The notes beneath the pieces are model-generated. The model was not told the DNA's origin, did not search any database, and saw only the letters and a list, made by a program, of their open reading frames with translations. Below are positions 21,553 through 33,990 of a stretch of 64,000 nt of DNA, piece after piece (the stretch's first letter is position 1; each line of letters opens with the position of its first letter). The position numbers were made by a program, and so were the translations under genes. This stretch comes from Gnetum montanum (Eukaryota > Streptophyta > Gnetopsida > Gnetales > Gnetaceae): NCBI GenBank assembly GCA_015680685.1, contig MNCI01009146.1, positions 625,716 to 689,715 on the forward strand, written 5' to 3'.

Positions 21553-24072
21553 ATCATTGTTCCTCCTCGTAGGCTCTATCTTTATCTTTACATTCTTGGT
21601 AGTTTGTAAGCTGTTGAGCCAAATCTGCTGCAACATCTTTTTGCCCTTGGTAGCTGGCTTTGACCACCTCTAACTTAGAATTTTCTACCTCTAATTTTTG
21701 TAGTGTCTTTTTATGCTCAACCAATTCTGCTTCATATTTGGTATAGGTGGCTACTACATGTTTCTCCAATTTTTTCCCCAGGCATTGTGCTGTTAACATG
21801 GCTAAGTTGGCATACTGTAGGTTTTCTAACTCCATGTATTTAGTGAGATCCTAGATCTACAAGTCCCAACTCTTTAGTTTTGCTTAGTGGACAAAGGTGT
21901 AGGTATCCAGTATGGCCAGCCAGTCAGCGTTTTGAGCATTGAGACCATTGATATGGGTTTTGGCCATATGGATTTCTTTTTCAATGATCTACCTGTACAT
22001 CCCCACCTAGTCCCAAAATGTTCCTTTAATTTCTCATGTCACTTAGCCTCATTTTGCCACATGCTTATTTTAATAGCCATCTTCTAATGGATTGCACGTA
22101 CATCCTCCATTGAGAGGTCCTATTTTCTCTAGATAAGTGGTTCATGTCTTGGTTGACCGTATTAATTATTCTCTCATTTGTTGAAAATTTTCTTCAAGAA
22201 CATTCTTTTGTTTCTCAATGGTGGTCAATCGATGATTCTCAGCAACAAGGAGTTTATTTTCTTCTTGTAAGGCCTTGAGTGCTTTGGCATGTGCATACGT
22301 TTGAGCTTGTGCCTTTGAAGTATCCCAATCAACCTTCTCTTTCTCCATTGCCACCCTTTTATTCTCTTCTAATGATTTATTCAATTTCTTCCACTATGCA
22401 ACTTGCAGGACAATGAACTTCTCTTTGAGTCTTTTCAACTCATCCTCTGCATGTTCAGCCCTAACCTCTACCATGACTAGCTTTCCCTTTGCAGAGATGA
22501 GAAGTTTGACTATGTTGCTATGACATCTTGAGGATTGTCAAATAAGGATGTCATCACTTGTCCTGTTTGCAGCAACCAATTCAAAACATCCTTATGATCT
22601 ATAGGAGTCATCGAGGGACCGACTATGACTTGAGCATCACATGCTCCTATGAAATCTATCAGTGGCACAGTAGGGACATTGAATGATTCTTTAACATGGT
22701 CTGTGACCACTTTTGCTACTTGAGCTACGTCTTGATATTGCATAATCACTATTGTGGCACCTTCACCAATTTCTAATTACAATTGAAAAGATGCAGCATT
22801 TCCATAGATTTGTTGTGACTAATGAGATTCCCCTCCTCCTATTTGTATAGAGAGCTTTTCCCATGCATGATCAATTGAAATTTTGGGTAGTACAACATCA
22901 TCAATGATCTTGAAGAGATTAGCCTCATCATCACTCCCACAATTGACTGTTTCTATGATGGTCACGAGGTAGCTCATCATGGTCGATAATCTTGCAATGG
23001 CTATGATAGTTGCTGTTGCTAGCCTATGGGTTGCATGTTGGACCCTACTTTCTATTGTTAGCTAGGCCTTGTGTTTGGAATTTGGCTAGGCCCTACTGTT
23101 TGAGGTGTAGTGGACCTAACCGTCTACTCTTGCTTAGGCTCTAGCATCTCACAGGCATCTTTCCTTGGTGCTAGTGGTTTCAGTAATTCAGCATAGGAAG
23201 TATTTTGAGCTTTTCTAGGGATATCATTGGCATTCCCTAGAATTCCAGCATGCTAACACAACTTCTTGATTAGACAAGAAAAAGGTAAGGCAAAGTTCCC
23301 CATCTTACGTTCTTCAAACTGCCTCAATATTTCTATAAGATACAAATGGAACAAGTTAGCATTAACCTTACCCATCAAAATTTCACTTCCTCTCTCCGCA
23401 TATGTGGAAATCCTATTTAATCCTTTTGTTAGAAAAATGTGATAGGTGTCAATTTTGAAATAGATTCTCTCTTCATGTGTGAGATCCCATATGTTTTATC
23501 CTCTTTGCCGTACGTCATTTTTAACCATATCTTCCGTGCATCAACATCAGAGAAAGTGGATAGGTAAGCAATCTTGGGCCCTATATTCCGAAGGTTCCGA
23601 ACTACCAAAATGCCCTTGGCAGAGAAATTAAATGAAATCCCACCAATATCAATGGTGGTGCCTTCTTCCTTACTATGCCAAAATTAGTAAGTCTTCCCCA
23701 AATACCATTCACCACTCTCTGAGAGAACATGTCATAGTGGAGACCCTTTGAGTTGATTTTGACTGCCTCATGGGAAAATTCAATAAAAGGTTCAAAATTA
23801 AGTTCCATGATCACTACAATTGACATGGACCTTTTTCAAATTGCTTGAATGCATTTCTGAGAGAACATGAGACGTTGTTCCTATTTAGGTGCCCTGCCTT
23901 CTCCACCTTCTACATACCTAGATTGTGTAGTAATAGGAGTTTCTTGATGGATGCTAAATGATTGTGCCTCTTGCTCTACATGTTCTATGGAAGGCACTTG
24001 GCCTCTGCCTCTCCTTGGCTATTTGGATGCACCTTGAGATTTTTCTCCTTGTTGTCCTCATTTAGGGGCCAT
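21553..24072 (-). pseudogene. Extra coiled-coil ORF of element D
   Basis: Reads from an ATG at 24072. Gln/Arg-rich start with stops; 23826-23602 gives LNFEPFIEFSHEAVKINSKG and related sequence; a middle block around 23330-23230, in shifted frames, includes FALPFSCLIKK and LCQHAGI, resembling the (L)PFPxLIxxLCxxAGV motif of plant retroelement-associated proteins. At 22749-22510 lies HKDVLNWLLQTGQVMTS. The C-terminal third (22384-22166 and 21835-21554) is rich in Glu, Lys, Leu and Ala, for example ALKALQEENKLLVAENHRL, a strong coiled coil. Stops and frameshifts make it inactive. It sits where pol would be. A related frame occurs on the minus strand at 44.4-49.8 kb. Function unknown; not an obvious envelope protein. 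Confidence 0.6.
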
Positions 24073-25970
24073 TTGCAATCATACCAGGATCAATTATTAG
24101 TAAGGTTGTTTAACAAAATTTGATTATCTTATACCTTACTTATTGCCTTTAATAAATTCAATTCTTGCCTAGTGTGATTTTAGAGTTAGAAAGTTTTTTA
24201 GAAAATCCCTCTAAAAGTGTTAATGTTGGACCAAATTTAATCAATTGACTCCAAAAATGATTTTGATGGTTTGGGCGAAGAAATAAAATTAGTTTGGCAT
24301 ATGTTCCTAACATTTCTTGAGCTCACTTACCCCTTATGATATATTTAGGAAACAATGAATTTTGAAAAAGTTACGTGCAACTTGGAGCATACCCTTCCCC
24401 CACGATTGAGGTAAACAGTATGAGTTTAAGCAAGTTCAATCGGAAGGAGAATCAGAACATTAATGAGTAAGATATTGATGTTTGAATAGTAGGTGTGCAA
24501 AGCATGCAAAATCATGGAAGAAAATTGCAACAACTCCCCTCACATGAATAGTTGAAAATGACATTGACNACATTGATCGATGCAAGGAGGGTCCATATAT
24601 ATAGTTTTTATGGATAAAATATCATGTATGCACTAGCATGGACTTGATATCGCATCAGACCCAATACCAGGTACCCAATATTGTGTCCCTTCCAAAATAG
24701 GATACTTGCCAAAATTGATAAATTTTCAAATTTTTAGGACCAAAAATGAAGGATTGAAGGTAAATTTGAAAGATCTATGATAATGTTAAGTAGATGTTGA
24801 GGCACCAAAAGTGTAATGAGGTGGAATTATATAATGAATTTCATGAATAGGATAAGGAAAATGGAAATGTAGTGCATAGAAACGTTTGGGTTGTAACTAT
24901 GATAAAGAAAGAATAGATTTAGCAATGTAGTACTCAGAAGGTATAAGATACTGTGGTTGTGTGCAATGAGTGCAAATTACAAAGGTTACGCAAGTGGGTC
25001 CTCCCCAAAGCAGGTTCCTACTTATCATGCCCTTACATAACCACACCTTAAAATGTCCGTAGGCACTAGAAGGGTTAAATGCAATCTACATGGTTGCAAC
25101 AAAACACACACATATCAAATATCACTATGATGAGATATGAGTTCGATGCCACATGAGACAGAAGTTAAGAATACTTTGACAACGTGATAAGACAAATCAT
25201 AGAGGGGATTACAGAAATTGGGATGTGAGGTAACTTACCTTGGGTATAATGAATCCTAAGTGTTGTGCATGATTAAAGTACCATTAGCCTTTCACTCCAA
25301 GATCAAGACTAAGTCCATACCTCTAATTAGTGACATTACATTGTTTCATCCAATGATAGACAACCATAAAAGTATCATGATAGTAAGGCATATGATCACT
25401 TGGCATTTTGTCCAAGGGAAAAGTGTTTTAATTTTCTCTACAACACGTTATTCTTTAATCTTTTCTTTGCTTTCTTCCTTTTCTTTTCTTCTTTTTCTTT
25501 CTTATTCTAACCACTTGGCACTTTTTCTTTTCCAATGGTGAATTGGAGAAGCCACCAACCTTTAGGCATGGGTTCATGTCTTTCTAGTGGAAGCCTAAGA
25601 ACAACATTAAGTTCCTTTATGGAGTGCCTTTTTTACAAATCTTACTCCCATTTTTTCATTAGATCTACAAGGATCTTAGCAAAACCAAGCTACATGATAG
25701 CACATACAGATGTCACGAAAGAGAATCCACAAGTCTCCTTGATGTCACACCCTTTACATTCCCTCTTAGTTCATCACTCTTCACTTTGAGAATAATGAGT
25801 ACAAAGTTACTTTAAGTTTTAACTATAACAAAAATATCATCATACCCAGAGTAGAACCTCTTATTAATAGAATGGGTGGGTGCATGGTGTGGGCTCACTA
25901 TCCAAATAATTAATCCCTTGTGACTTAATAACATAGAACGACACCTTAACCAACAAGTTACATGAGTGTT
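24073..25970 (-). other. Non-coding internal part of element D
   Basis: AT-rich, with no enzyme motif on either strand. Around 24984-25040 it shares the phrase CAAGTGGGT(C/T)CTCCCCAAA with element C at about 35697, so part of it is the family's common non-coding region. One N occurs at about 24570. Confidence 0.55.
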
Positions 25971-28462
25971 TTATTCATAGATGAGATTATCCACAAAACG
26001 ATAAAACGAAAAATTGAAAGATGAAAAATTAGAAAATGAAAAATTAGAAAAAAAATTGTAAAACCAAAGAAAAGAAAAATAATTTACTAATTTTTCTTGA
26101 TAGAGTGAGGGATATCCCCCATAGCTAAACCTTGGGTCATGGTAAGAATTAATAAATGAAATTCTTGGATCCATGCATGTTGGAAATATTAGGATCTGGT
26201 CATATCCAAACCATTGGGTGTCTTATGATGTGATGGCAGGAATGTACCCAAACTAAGGTTCACACACTTGATTAAAGTAGGCATAGTGGGGCAGATTATA
26301 AGATGTGGTCATGTGATAAGGAGCTAACCCACTATGGCAACCATGACCATAAGATGGTATGAAAGGATTGATATGTCTTCCCACATTATTAGACTCATTG
26401 GGCTATGTAATTATTGGAGCATTAATTGATGGCTTGGATAAGGTAATAGGAGGCATTAGGTTTCAGGAGGAAGATGCATCACAATGTTGGGCTTGTGCTA
26501 AGTTGGAGGATGTAGTGGCTTCATAACTATCCTATCTCCTTCTATGATCATGCCTAAAGAAAGGATGCTTTTAATGTTGTGGAGGACCTCCACTATTGTT
26601 GACTGTAGTAGCACAAGTAACGTTCATGGGTTGGTGTAATGGTGTAAAACCTTCTAGTATAACTGGTGGTGATGTAGAAGGAGATGAAGGATGAGAATAT
26701 TAAGGGCAAGGAGAAGTGTAAGGAACATGAGGTGGTGATCTTGTAGAAGAGGACATGGGTTGATAATACTTAGGAGAATGATAAAGATGAGGTGAAGTAG
26801 AGGATGTTGATCTAGTTGGAGAAATAGGGTGTTGAACATAATAAGTGCTTGGTTTCAGATGGTATAAAGGGTATGGCTAGTTTGATGGCAGCCTTCCCCA
26901 TGATAGGGGGTTTTGCCACTGTGGTTGAATATGGTATTTCTATATGAAATCTAGATGTAGCACTACTACCTAATGCACATGTAAATGTGATAAGATTGGG
27001 CATTGGCCCTTCGGGTGATCGTACAGGCAAACATTACACTGATACTTATGACTTGTAGTTGAGCTCCTATCCTTATTTTCTTCAACCCTTCTTTCTGATT
27101 GTCGAATGATGTTTTTTCCTATTTCTAAGTTTGGCATCCTTTATTTGTGCTAGTTGTTAGAGTGATCTTGTTTGGTTTCACCTCTAATAATTTTTGAATA
27201 TTCTCTACATTTTTTATATACCCATTCCATTATCTTATTGATCTTTACCTCAATCTCATCTAATGATTGTAGTATTGGCAAAGATAGAGATGATTCCACC
27301 TCCTTAAGATGAGTTGATTTCTCCTCTTCATAATTCTAGATCTTTGTTATTTTTAGGTTTTGGTCCTATTCAGATCTTTGAACATTCTCCCTTTATCTAT
27401 TTCTCCTTCTTCTTTTACTACCCAGTTAAGAAGCTCTTGGAATTGATGGGTTCATAGCTCATATAGTTGACCTGGGATACAGATCCCTAAGGTCTCCCTT
27501 GTTTCATTACGGAGCCCATCCATAATGCAACAAATTAGCTTTTCCTCAGAGAACCTATGGCCTGGGCATTTGTTTAACAATGAATAATATCTTTCTAAGG
27601 CCATGTCCAAGGGTTCATGTTGTCCTTGTTTCCACTCTTGTATTTGTCTCCTCAAGGCTGATACTCTTGCATAGGTTTGATATCTTTCATTGAAGAGTTC
27701 TACCATAGTTGGCCAACAAAAAATTGATTTTGGTTTTAAAGACTTGTACCACACTTTGGCTTGGCTAACAAGTTTCATAGAAAAGAGCTTAAGTTTTTGC
27801 CACAAATTATCAATATTGTTCTAGGCATAGGCATTGTAGAAGGCTTGTAAATGATGTTGTGGATCTAAATCATAGCCTCCTGAAAACTTGGGAAAGCTGT
27901 TTAAATCAAGCCTAGGTAGACAACTTTCCTTATGATGCCTGAAAGATATTTGAATAGCCTCTGTTATATGCATTAGGCCCTTAGTGGCCAACAAGGATTC
28001 ATTGTCACTAAGTAGTTTATGAGTTTACGAGTTGGGATGATGTTGTCTTTATTCATGTTGCCATTCCTAACTTTACCTGTGGGTTTGATTTTTATTTCTA
28101 CACCAACCCCTTGAGAAATGGTCATTAGTGTCATGACCTGACGTTGGAGTAAAGTAAGAGAAATAATTGGAAGACTCATCATGAATTTTGTAAGTCTCCA
28201 AATCATTCCTTGATGTTTTCTTGCTAATCATTAAGAAGGTCCTAGGCCATATGGGCCCCCTCATTCCATGGGATGTCCCATACTTACTAAAGGTGTCTAA
28301 GTTGGATAACAAGAGTCCTTGAGTATCATTGGGGTATTCATGAACATATAAAACTCTTGCATAAGGTTGAGTACTCCAAACTTCTTCTTTGTCATAAATT
28401 ATGTTGGTTCTCCAATGAATTACCTCACTAGTTGTGTTATTGTTGTCTTGTAAGAGATACAT
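25971..28462 (-). pseudogene. gag relic of element D (Athila-like)
   Basis: The N-terminal block 28462-28073 resembles the start of gag in element C. The capsid core at 27805-27452 is the longest clean stretch: WQKLKLF, AKVWYKSLKP, then FNERYQTYARVSALRRQI, EWKQGQHEPLDMALERYYSLL, LICCIMDGLRNETRETLG. The core aligns with the gag cores of elements B (about 56100-56560) and C (about 42170-41700). A Pro/Ser/His/Tyr-rich tail follows, with stops, ending near 25971. No protease motif follows it. It would have built the particle core and bound RNA. Confidence 0.75.
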
Positions 28463-28576
28463 TGTTATAAATCATGTGTGACTTAATTGAATTTAATTTC
28501 TTTTCTAAAGGATATATCATTAATACTTTGTTAAAGTGATCTTGTATGATATACATAATTTAGATAACTAGCATTG

Positions 28577-28594
28577 TCCTTGGCAACGACGCCA
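28577..28594 (-). other. Primer-binding site of element D (tRNA-Asp type)
   Basis: On the minus strand TGGCGTCGTTGCCAAGGA, one base after the LTR. It matches the tRNA-Asp type site TGGCGCCGTTGCCGGGGA at 15 of 18 positions, and all three differences are transitions. A tRNA-Asp primer is usual for Athila and Tat elements. Confidence 0.85.
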
Positions 28595-28595
28595 A

Positions 28596-29441
28596 TGATG
28601 AGTGGCGAGGTACCACTACATTCAACCATATGAATATGAACTTGTATGTGTGATATGGTCAAACTCTGCAAATGGGCCAGTTGTGGCACCTAGATAGTTA
28701 CACGTTGATCATAATTTTTTGTCTTCCCACTTGGATTAGTATTTTCTTTGTCACATATGGTTTAGTCTAGAGTGAGGCGTATGATGTGATCCTAAACTAG
28801 GCTACTCCTAGAGACGATTGAAAACAATCTTGATTAAGCTAATACGCAACATAAAGTAAAATCTAAGCTACCTAAATGTGTTGAGAATCTGTCCTTAATC
28901 ATCCATATGCATCTTGTACCTTGTGTACTATCTTTGGGATTACCAAGAACACATTACTTAAGTACTACTTGATATGCTATTGGGTTACCAAGTAGTTACA
29001 CTTAAATGTTTGTGATTTAGTCGTACTCATTTTGCATTAATAACAGGAATATTAAATGATGATAAAGGAAATATTAACTAGGAAAAAAATAATTAATCAA
29101 AAATTAAATTAAATAAAAGCTAAGTAAATGCTACAATGATGGAGTAATCTCGATCTTTATTGTCGATCGTGTGCGTGTCCAAGTACGTCATACTCGAACA
29201 AAGGTTCTATATAACTACAAGCATAACACTGCGGGCATGCACTTAGAAAAGAACTAAATACTAATTGAAAGACTCTACTTAATGACTAACCAAAGACTTC
29301 TTTCCTGTGTGCCCAAGTGTTATATTCATAAGCCTACACAAGAATCATGATAATGTGTATTCGATATTGTTGTTCAAGATGCAATATCGTGTAACTAATA
29401 TCGAGTATCCAATATTAGGGCCTAGCACTTGTGATTCATCA
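28596..29441 (-). repeat. LTR of element D next to the complete internal region
   Basis: Minus-strand LTR, TGATG...CATCA. It directly borders the best-preserved primer-binding site, so it served as 5' LTR for the gag-bearing internal region. TATA position decayed (TATGAATA at about 29331-29338). Confidence 0.88.
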
Positions 29442-29698
29442 TACCCCCATGACTGAATGAAAACTCATCCTCAAGTAAAACAAAGTTTGGAACAAGTTCA
29501 TTTGATTACAAATAGTGGATAGGTATGGAATTATTGAATGACCATGGACTATTTCATGCTGCAGTGTCAGATTTAACAAAATTTGGACATAGACAAAAAA
29601 TAAAAAACTTGTAAATATATCGTTAATACTTTGTTACAGTGATCTTTTATGATATAACTAATCTATATAACTAGCACCATCCTTGGAAATGGTGCCAA
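29442..29698 (-). mobile_element. Deleted internal remnant 1 of composite D
   Basis: 257 bp between two LTRs. The part next to 29442 matches the polypurine side of the internal region (21136-21300). The part up to 29698 matches the primer-binding side (28511-28595), with a primer-binding site at 29680-29697. The join is near 29605-29615. All coding sequence is missing. Confidence 0.8.
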
Positions 29699-30548
29699 TG
29701 ATGAGTGATGAGGTATCCCTACACTCAACCATACAAATACGGGCGTGTACATGTGATCCAGTCAAACTCCACAGATGGGCTAGTTGTGGCACCTAGATAG
29801 TTACACGTTGATCATAGTTTGTTTTCTTCCCACCTAGACTAGTATTTGCTTTGTCATGTATGGTTTAGTCTGGAGTGAGGCGTATGATGTGATTCTAAAC
29901 TAGGCTACTCCTAGAGATGATGGAAAATAATCTTGATTAAGTTAATAGGAAACATAAAGTAATATCTAAGCTAACTTAAGTGTGATGAGCATTCATCCTT
30001 AATCATATGTATACATCTTGGACCTTGTGTACTATTTTTAGGATTACCAAGTGCACATTACTTAAGTACTACTAGATACACTAGTAGGTTACCAAGTAGT
30101 TACAATTAAATGTTTGTGATTAAGTTGTACTCATTTTGCATTAATAATAGGAATACTAAATGATGATAAAGGAAATATTAATTAAGAAAAAAAGAATAAA
30201 TAATCAACAATTAAAGTAAATAAAAGCTAAGTGAATGCCGCAATGATGGAGTAATCTTGATCTTTATTGTCAATCATGTGCATGTCCAAGTATGTCATAC
30301 TCGAACAAAGGTCTGGTACAACTACAAGCATGACAATGGGGGCATGTACTTGGAAAAGAACTAAAAACTAACTCAAAGACTCTACTTAATGACTAACCAA
30401 AAATGCCTTTCCTATGTGCTCGAGTGTTATATTTATATGCCTACAAATGAATCATGATATCGTGTATTCGATATTGTTGTCCAGGCTGCGATATCATGTA
30501 CCCGATATCGAGTATCCAATATCGAGGCCTGACACTTCCGATTCATCA
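29699..30548 (-). repeat. Third LTR of composite D
   Basis: Complete LTR, same orientation and ends as the others; TATAAATA at 30429-30436 on the minus strand and GATATC copies at 30480-30525. Confidence 0.88.
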
Positions 30549-30805
30549 TACCACCATGACTGAATGAAAGCTCATCCTTGAGTCAAACAAAGTGAGAAAC
30601 AAGTTCATTCAATTACAAATAGTGGATAGGTATGGGATTATTGAATGACCATGGACTATTTCATGCCACAGTGTGAGATTAAACAAAATTTGGACATAGA
30701 TACAAAATATAAAACTTGTGAATATATCGTTAATACTTTGTTATAGCGATCTTTTATGATATAACTAATCTAGATAACTAGCACCATCCTTGGCAAAAAT
30801 TCCAA
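30549..30805 (-). mobile_element. Deleted internal remnant 2 of composite D
   Basis: Aligns along its full length with remnant 1, and the deletion join is at the corresponding place (about 30713-30722). The primer-binding site at 30787-30804 is more decayed. Confidence 0.8.
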
Positions 30806-31646
30806 TGATGAGTGGTAAGGTACCCTTACACTCAACCATACGAATACAAGTGTGTATGTGCAATTTGGGTAAACTCCGCAGACGGGTTACTTATGGCATC
30901 TAGATAGTTACATGTTGATCGTAGTTCATTGTCTTCTCACCTAGAATAGTATTTACTTTATCACATATGGTTAGTCCAAAGTGAGGTGTATGATATGATT
31001 CTAAACTAGGCTACTCCTAGAGAGGATGGAAAACAATCTTGATAAAGTTAATAGGCACCATAAAGTACAATCTAAGCTAACCTAAGTGTGATGAGCATTC
31101 ATCCTTAAGAATTCGTACACATCTTTGACATCATATACTATTTATAGGATTACCAGGTGCACATTACTTAAGTACTACTAGATACACTACTGGGTTACCA
31201 AGTAGTTAAACTTAAATGTTCATGAGTAAGTCGTAGTCATTCCACATTAATAATAAGAATAGTAAATGATGATAAAGGAAATATTAACTAGGAAAACTAT
31301 AATAATCATGTGAATGAATAAAATCTAAGCGAATGCTGCAATGATGGAGTAATATCGATCTTTATTGCTAATTGTGTGTGTGTCCAAGTACGTCATACTT
31401 GAACAAAGGTTTTGTACAACTATAAGCATCACACTGTGGGCATGCACATGGAAAAGAACTAAAAAATAACTGAAACACTCTACTTAATGACTAACCAAAT
31501 ACTCCTTGGTTGTGCACTTGAGTGTTATATTTATAAGGCTACATAGGAATCATAATATTATGTATTCTATATTGTTGTCTAAGCTACGATATCATGTACC
31601 CGATATTGAGTATCCAATATCAGGGCCTGGCACTTGCAATTCATTA
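30806..31646 (-). repeat. Outermost LTR of composite D
   Basis: Complete LTR; its right end reads CATTA, one transition from CATCA, directly followed by the target duplication AGGGT. TATAAATA at 31528-31535 on the minus strand. Confidence 0.85.
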
Positions 31647-31651
31647 AGGGT

Positions 31652-33090
31652 AAAGTCCTAAATTTTCAATAATAAATGAAGACTACTACAACTTCATTTA
31701 TGTCAAAATGTAGGTTGGCATGTTGATTCCACATGTGAAAGAAGAAGCCATAAGGATGTTTGAACTCATACATCGAGATGGAAAGGAATACATCATTTCC
31801 TCATATAACCAAATTTTCCTTAATCATGCCTATGCTTATATCATATCTCAGTTGATTGAGATGGATGAAGCGCATGAAAAGCATAGCTTGAAGGAGTAAG
31901 AGGAAGAGGAGGATGAGTTTAGGATGGAATCCGAGTCCAGAAACCTCCTAGGTGGGTTGTTCCAACAAAAAACCCACCATGGACACAAAGCCTTCCTCTA
32001 TCCCTTTTGTTTCCTCTATGGAAAAAATACCATGATCCTCTTACCCCTCCTACCCATCATCACTACACACCAAAAATAATTAGTGCTACATTCAACCACA
32101 TTTCACTTTGCTATGTCATCTACCATCTAGCCTAGGTAAGTATGACCATCATCAGTGGTGATTACCACCACCAACTCATTAACCTCTTATATGGAGCCCA
32201 CCATGGGGTCCCAATTTACCTAGTGGTCATGTATCCATTTCATTCAGTTTCTGGCTCAAGTATAGGCATAAACCTCCTTTTCTCTATTTAGCCCACTGAC
32301 TACAATTGTAACACAACCTCTCCCCTTTGTCACACAACTGATAGTGAGGCCACATATCTCCCATTAAATATCACAACCCTTCATTCAGATCGTGTAGCCT
32401 ATAGGGGCACCACAGGGCTAGGATTAGGTATTCTAGATGATCTAGGACCTCACAGAGGAGTTGAAGAGGCTCAAAGCCTCTACTTCTCAAAGCATCAAGA
32501 TCATGAATTTCTACTAGAATGATCCTATTAGTCCTGTGGTCCCACCCTTAATGCTTCCTCTTGGTGTCCCTATTTCTTAGTTTACAAAGTATAATTGTGA
32601 GGGAAATCCCAATTCTCACCTTATGACTTTTCATTTGGAATGCCTATTATTACACGCTTGGCCACATACTATTATGAGGATTTTCCCTATATTCTTGACT
32701 AGAAAAGTGCTTAACTAGTATCATGCCCTACCTAGAGGATCTATATTTTCTCTTGAGGACATGATAGTCCAGTTCTTTAATTACTTCAAGTATAACTTAA
32801 AGCTTGACACCATACTTGATCAGCTGATGAAGGTCAAGTGGGGATCCCTTGAACTAGTGTAGAAGTTCACCCAATGATGGAATGGTCTTGAATGAGATAC
32901 TAGAGCCCATAGCTGAAACCCACTTTTGGCTATACTGAAGGGGGCTAGCAATGATTTTATAAAGTCCAAGATGTATTACCTTGATCCATGATTTCTTAGT
33001 CAATCATTCTCCCAAATGAAAAACATAGAGGATTTTATAAAGGCTAGTCATGACCCGATCTACATGGGATAAAAAAATTAACACAATTGA
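31652..33090 (+). pseudogene. gag relic of giant Tat/Ogre-like element E
   Basis: Continues the host element to the right of insertion D. The N-terminal block (about 31690-31930) matches copy F1 at 5898-6160: MLIPHVKEEAIRMFELIHRD, DGKEYI, QLIEMDE and a Glu-rich end. A long low-similarity linker with stops follows. The capsid-type core is at about 32575-33060: Tyr/His pair near 32720, SLEDMIVQFFNYFKYNLK, QLMKVKWGSLELV, then NDFIKSK and YYLDP. The same order occurs in F1 (6779-7330). Many stops; inactive. It would have supplied the particle core. Confidence 0.65.
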
Positions 33091-33149
33091 AAGAACAAGG
33101 AGAAAGGAAAGTAGAACAACATGGTAGTGGCAGCTGTAACCAAAGAGGC

Positions 33150-33603
33150 TAGAAAAACCAACATATAACAACATCAGCTCTCAAGTCCATCAACAGGTCA
33201 AGGGTTGTTGTCAAGGGGTCTATCTCCTTGGATTCTATGGCAAGGAAACAATTCCCCATAACCCTTGATTTCTTAGTGGTAGACTAGATAGTAGGATTTA
33301 ACCTTATCATAGGAAGACCTTGGTTGGCTTAGTTATGAGCTATGTCTTCAGCTATCCACCAAGAGATTCATCTTCCTTATGAGGGAGGTGAATTCATCAA
33401 TTATGGTGACAATGTGATTCCCTTGGGTATTAACAATGTGAACATAGAGTAGGTGTCAAAAGTGGAGTTTCAAGAAGAAAATCCCAATCATGAAATCCAA
33501 CAATCCAAAAGAGAGGATATAGCTAAGAATGACAATGATGAGCAACAAGACACACAATGGGAAGAACTTTTCTTCAACATCATTAGTGAAGGGAATCGAG
33601 AGT
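33150..33603 (+). pseudogene. Protease C-terminal relic of element E
   Basis: The frame reads FPITLDFLVVD, a stop, then GFNLIIGRPWLA (33291-33329), the conserved C-terminal flap and helix motif of Ty3/gypsy aspartic proteases, then SSAIHQEIHLPYEGGEF and a charged Glu/Gln/Asn-rich tail ending at a stop near 33603. The catalytic Asp-(T/S)-Gly motif is not recognisable upstream, so the N-terminal part is lost or too decayed. It directly follows gag, as in Tat/Ogre elements. Confidence 0.65.
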
Positions 33604-33990
33604 AAAAAATTATTTAGAGCAAGAATTTCATGTTTCCTAACCTTTCAAAGATTAGAAAAATCTTGCATAAGTGAGGTGCATCCTTAATCCTTCTAGGTTA
33701 TTCCCTTGTAACCTTTGTAACCATTCACTAATAGATACCTAGTCTAGATTTCCTTTTATTTCTAATTTAGTATTTTTATTTGCTTTATTTAGACCTTTAA
33801 AACATGTAGCCTAGATAATTACTTTTATTTTCATTTCTATTTATTATTCCCTTTTTCTTTCTTTATTTTCATTTTTTTGCATGTTATAAACCAAAAAAGC
33901 CATAAAAAAACTTTAAAATAGAAAACACCAAAAAATATGAGTTTCTTTCCAATGTGGGATTCTCATGACATAAAACTAGAAACATAATAT
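33604..33990 (+). other. T-rich start of the inter-ORF region of element E
   Basis: No reading frame. Long T- and A-rich runs follow the protease stop. In Ogre elements the region between protease and RT is removed as an intron; a donor is not clear here. Confidence 0.45.

Larger units (their letters stand above)
20287..31646 (-). mobile_element. Element D: Athila-like composite with four LTRs in one insertion
   Basis: Minus-strand element. In element order: LTR (31646-30806), 257-bp remnant, LTR (30548-29699), 257-bp remnant, LTR (29441-28596), primer-binding site, gag (28462-25971), non-coding part, extra coiled-coil ORF (24072-21553), LTR (21135-20287). The 5-bp flanks are GGGGT (20282-20286) and AGGGT (31647-31651), differing by one transition, and the flanking sequence on both sides belongs to element E. 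So the whole 11.36 kb behaves as one insertion site. No RT, RNase H, integrase or protease was found. Confidence 0.8.

Noticed and set aside
25260-25789. Two plus-strand frames within element D
   Set aside because: They lie antisense in the non-coding and gag part of D; composition follows local T-rich sequence and no motif is seen.
28577-28594. A tRNA-Asp-like match read as a tRNA gene
   Set aside because: Only the last 18 bases of the tRNA are matched, exactly at an LTR border, so it is a primer-binding site.
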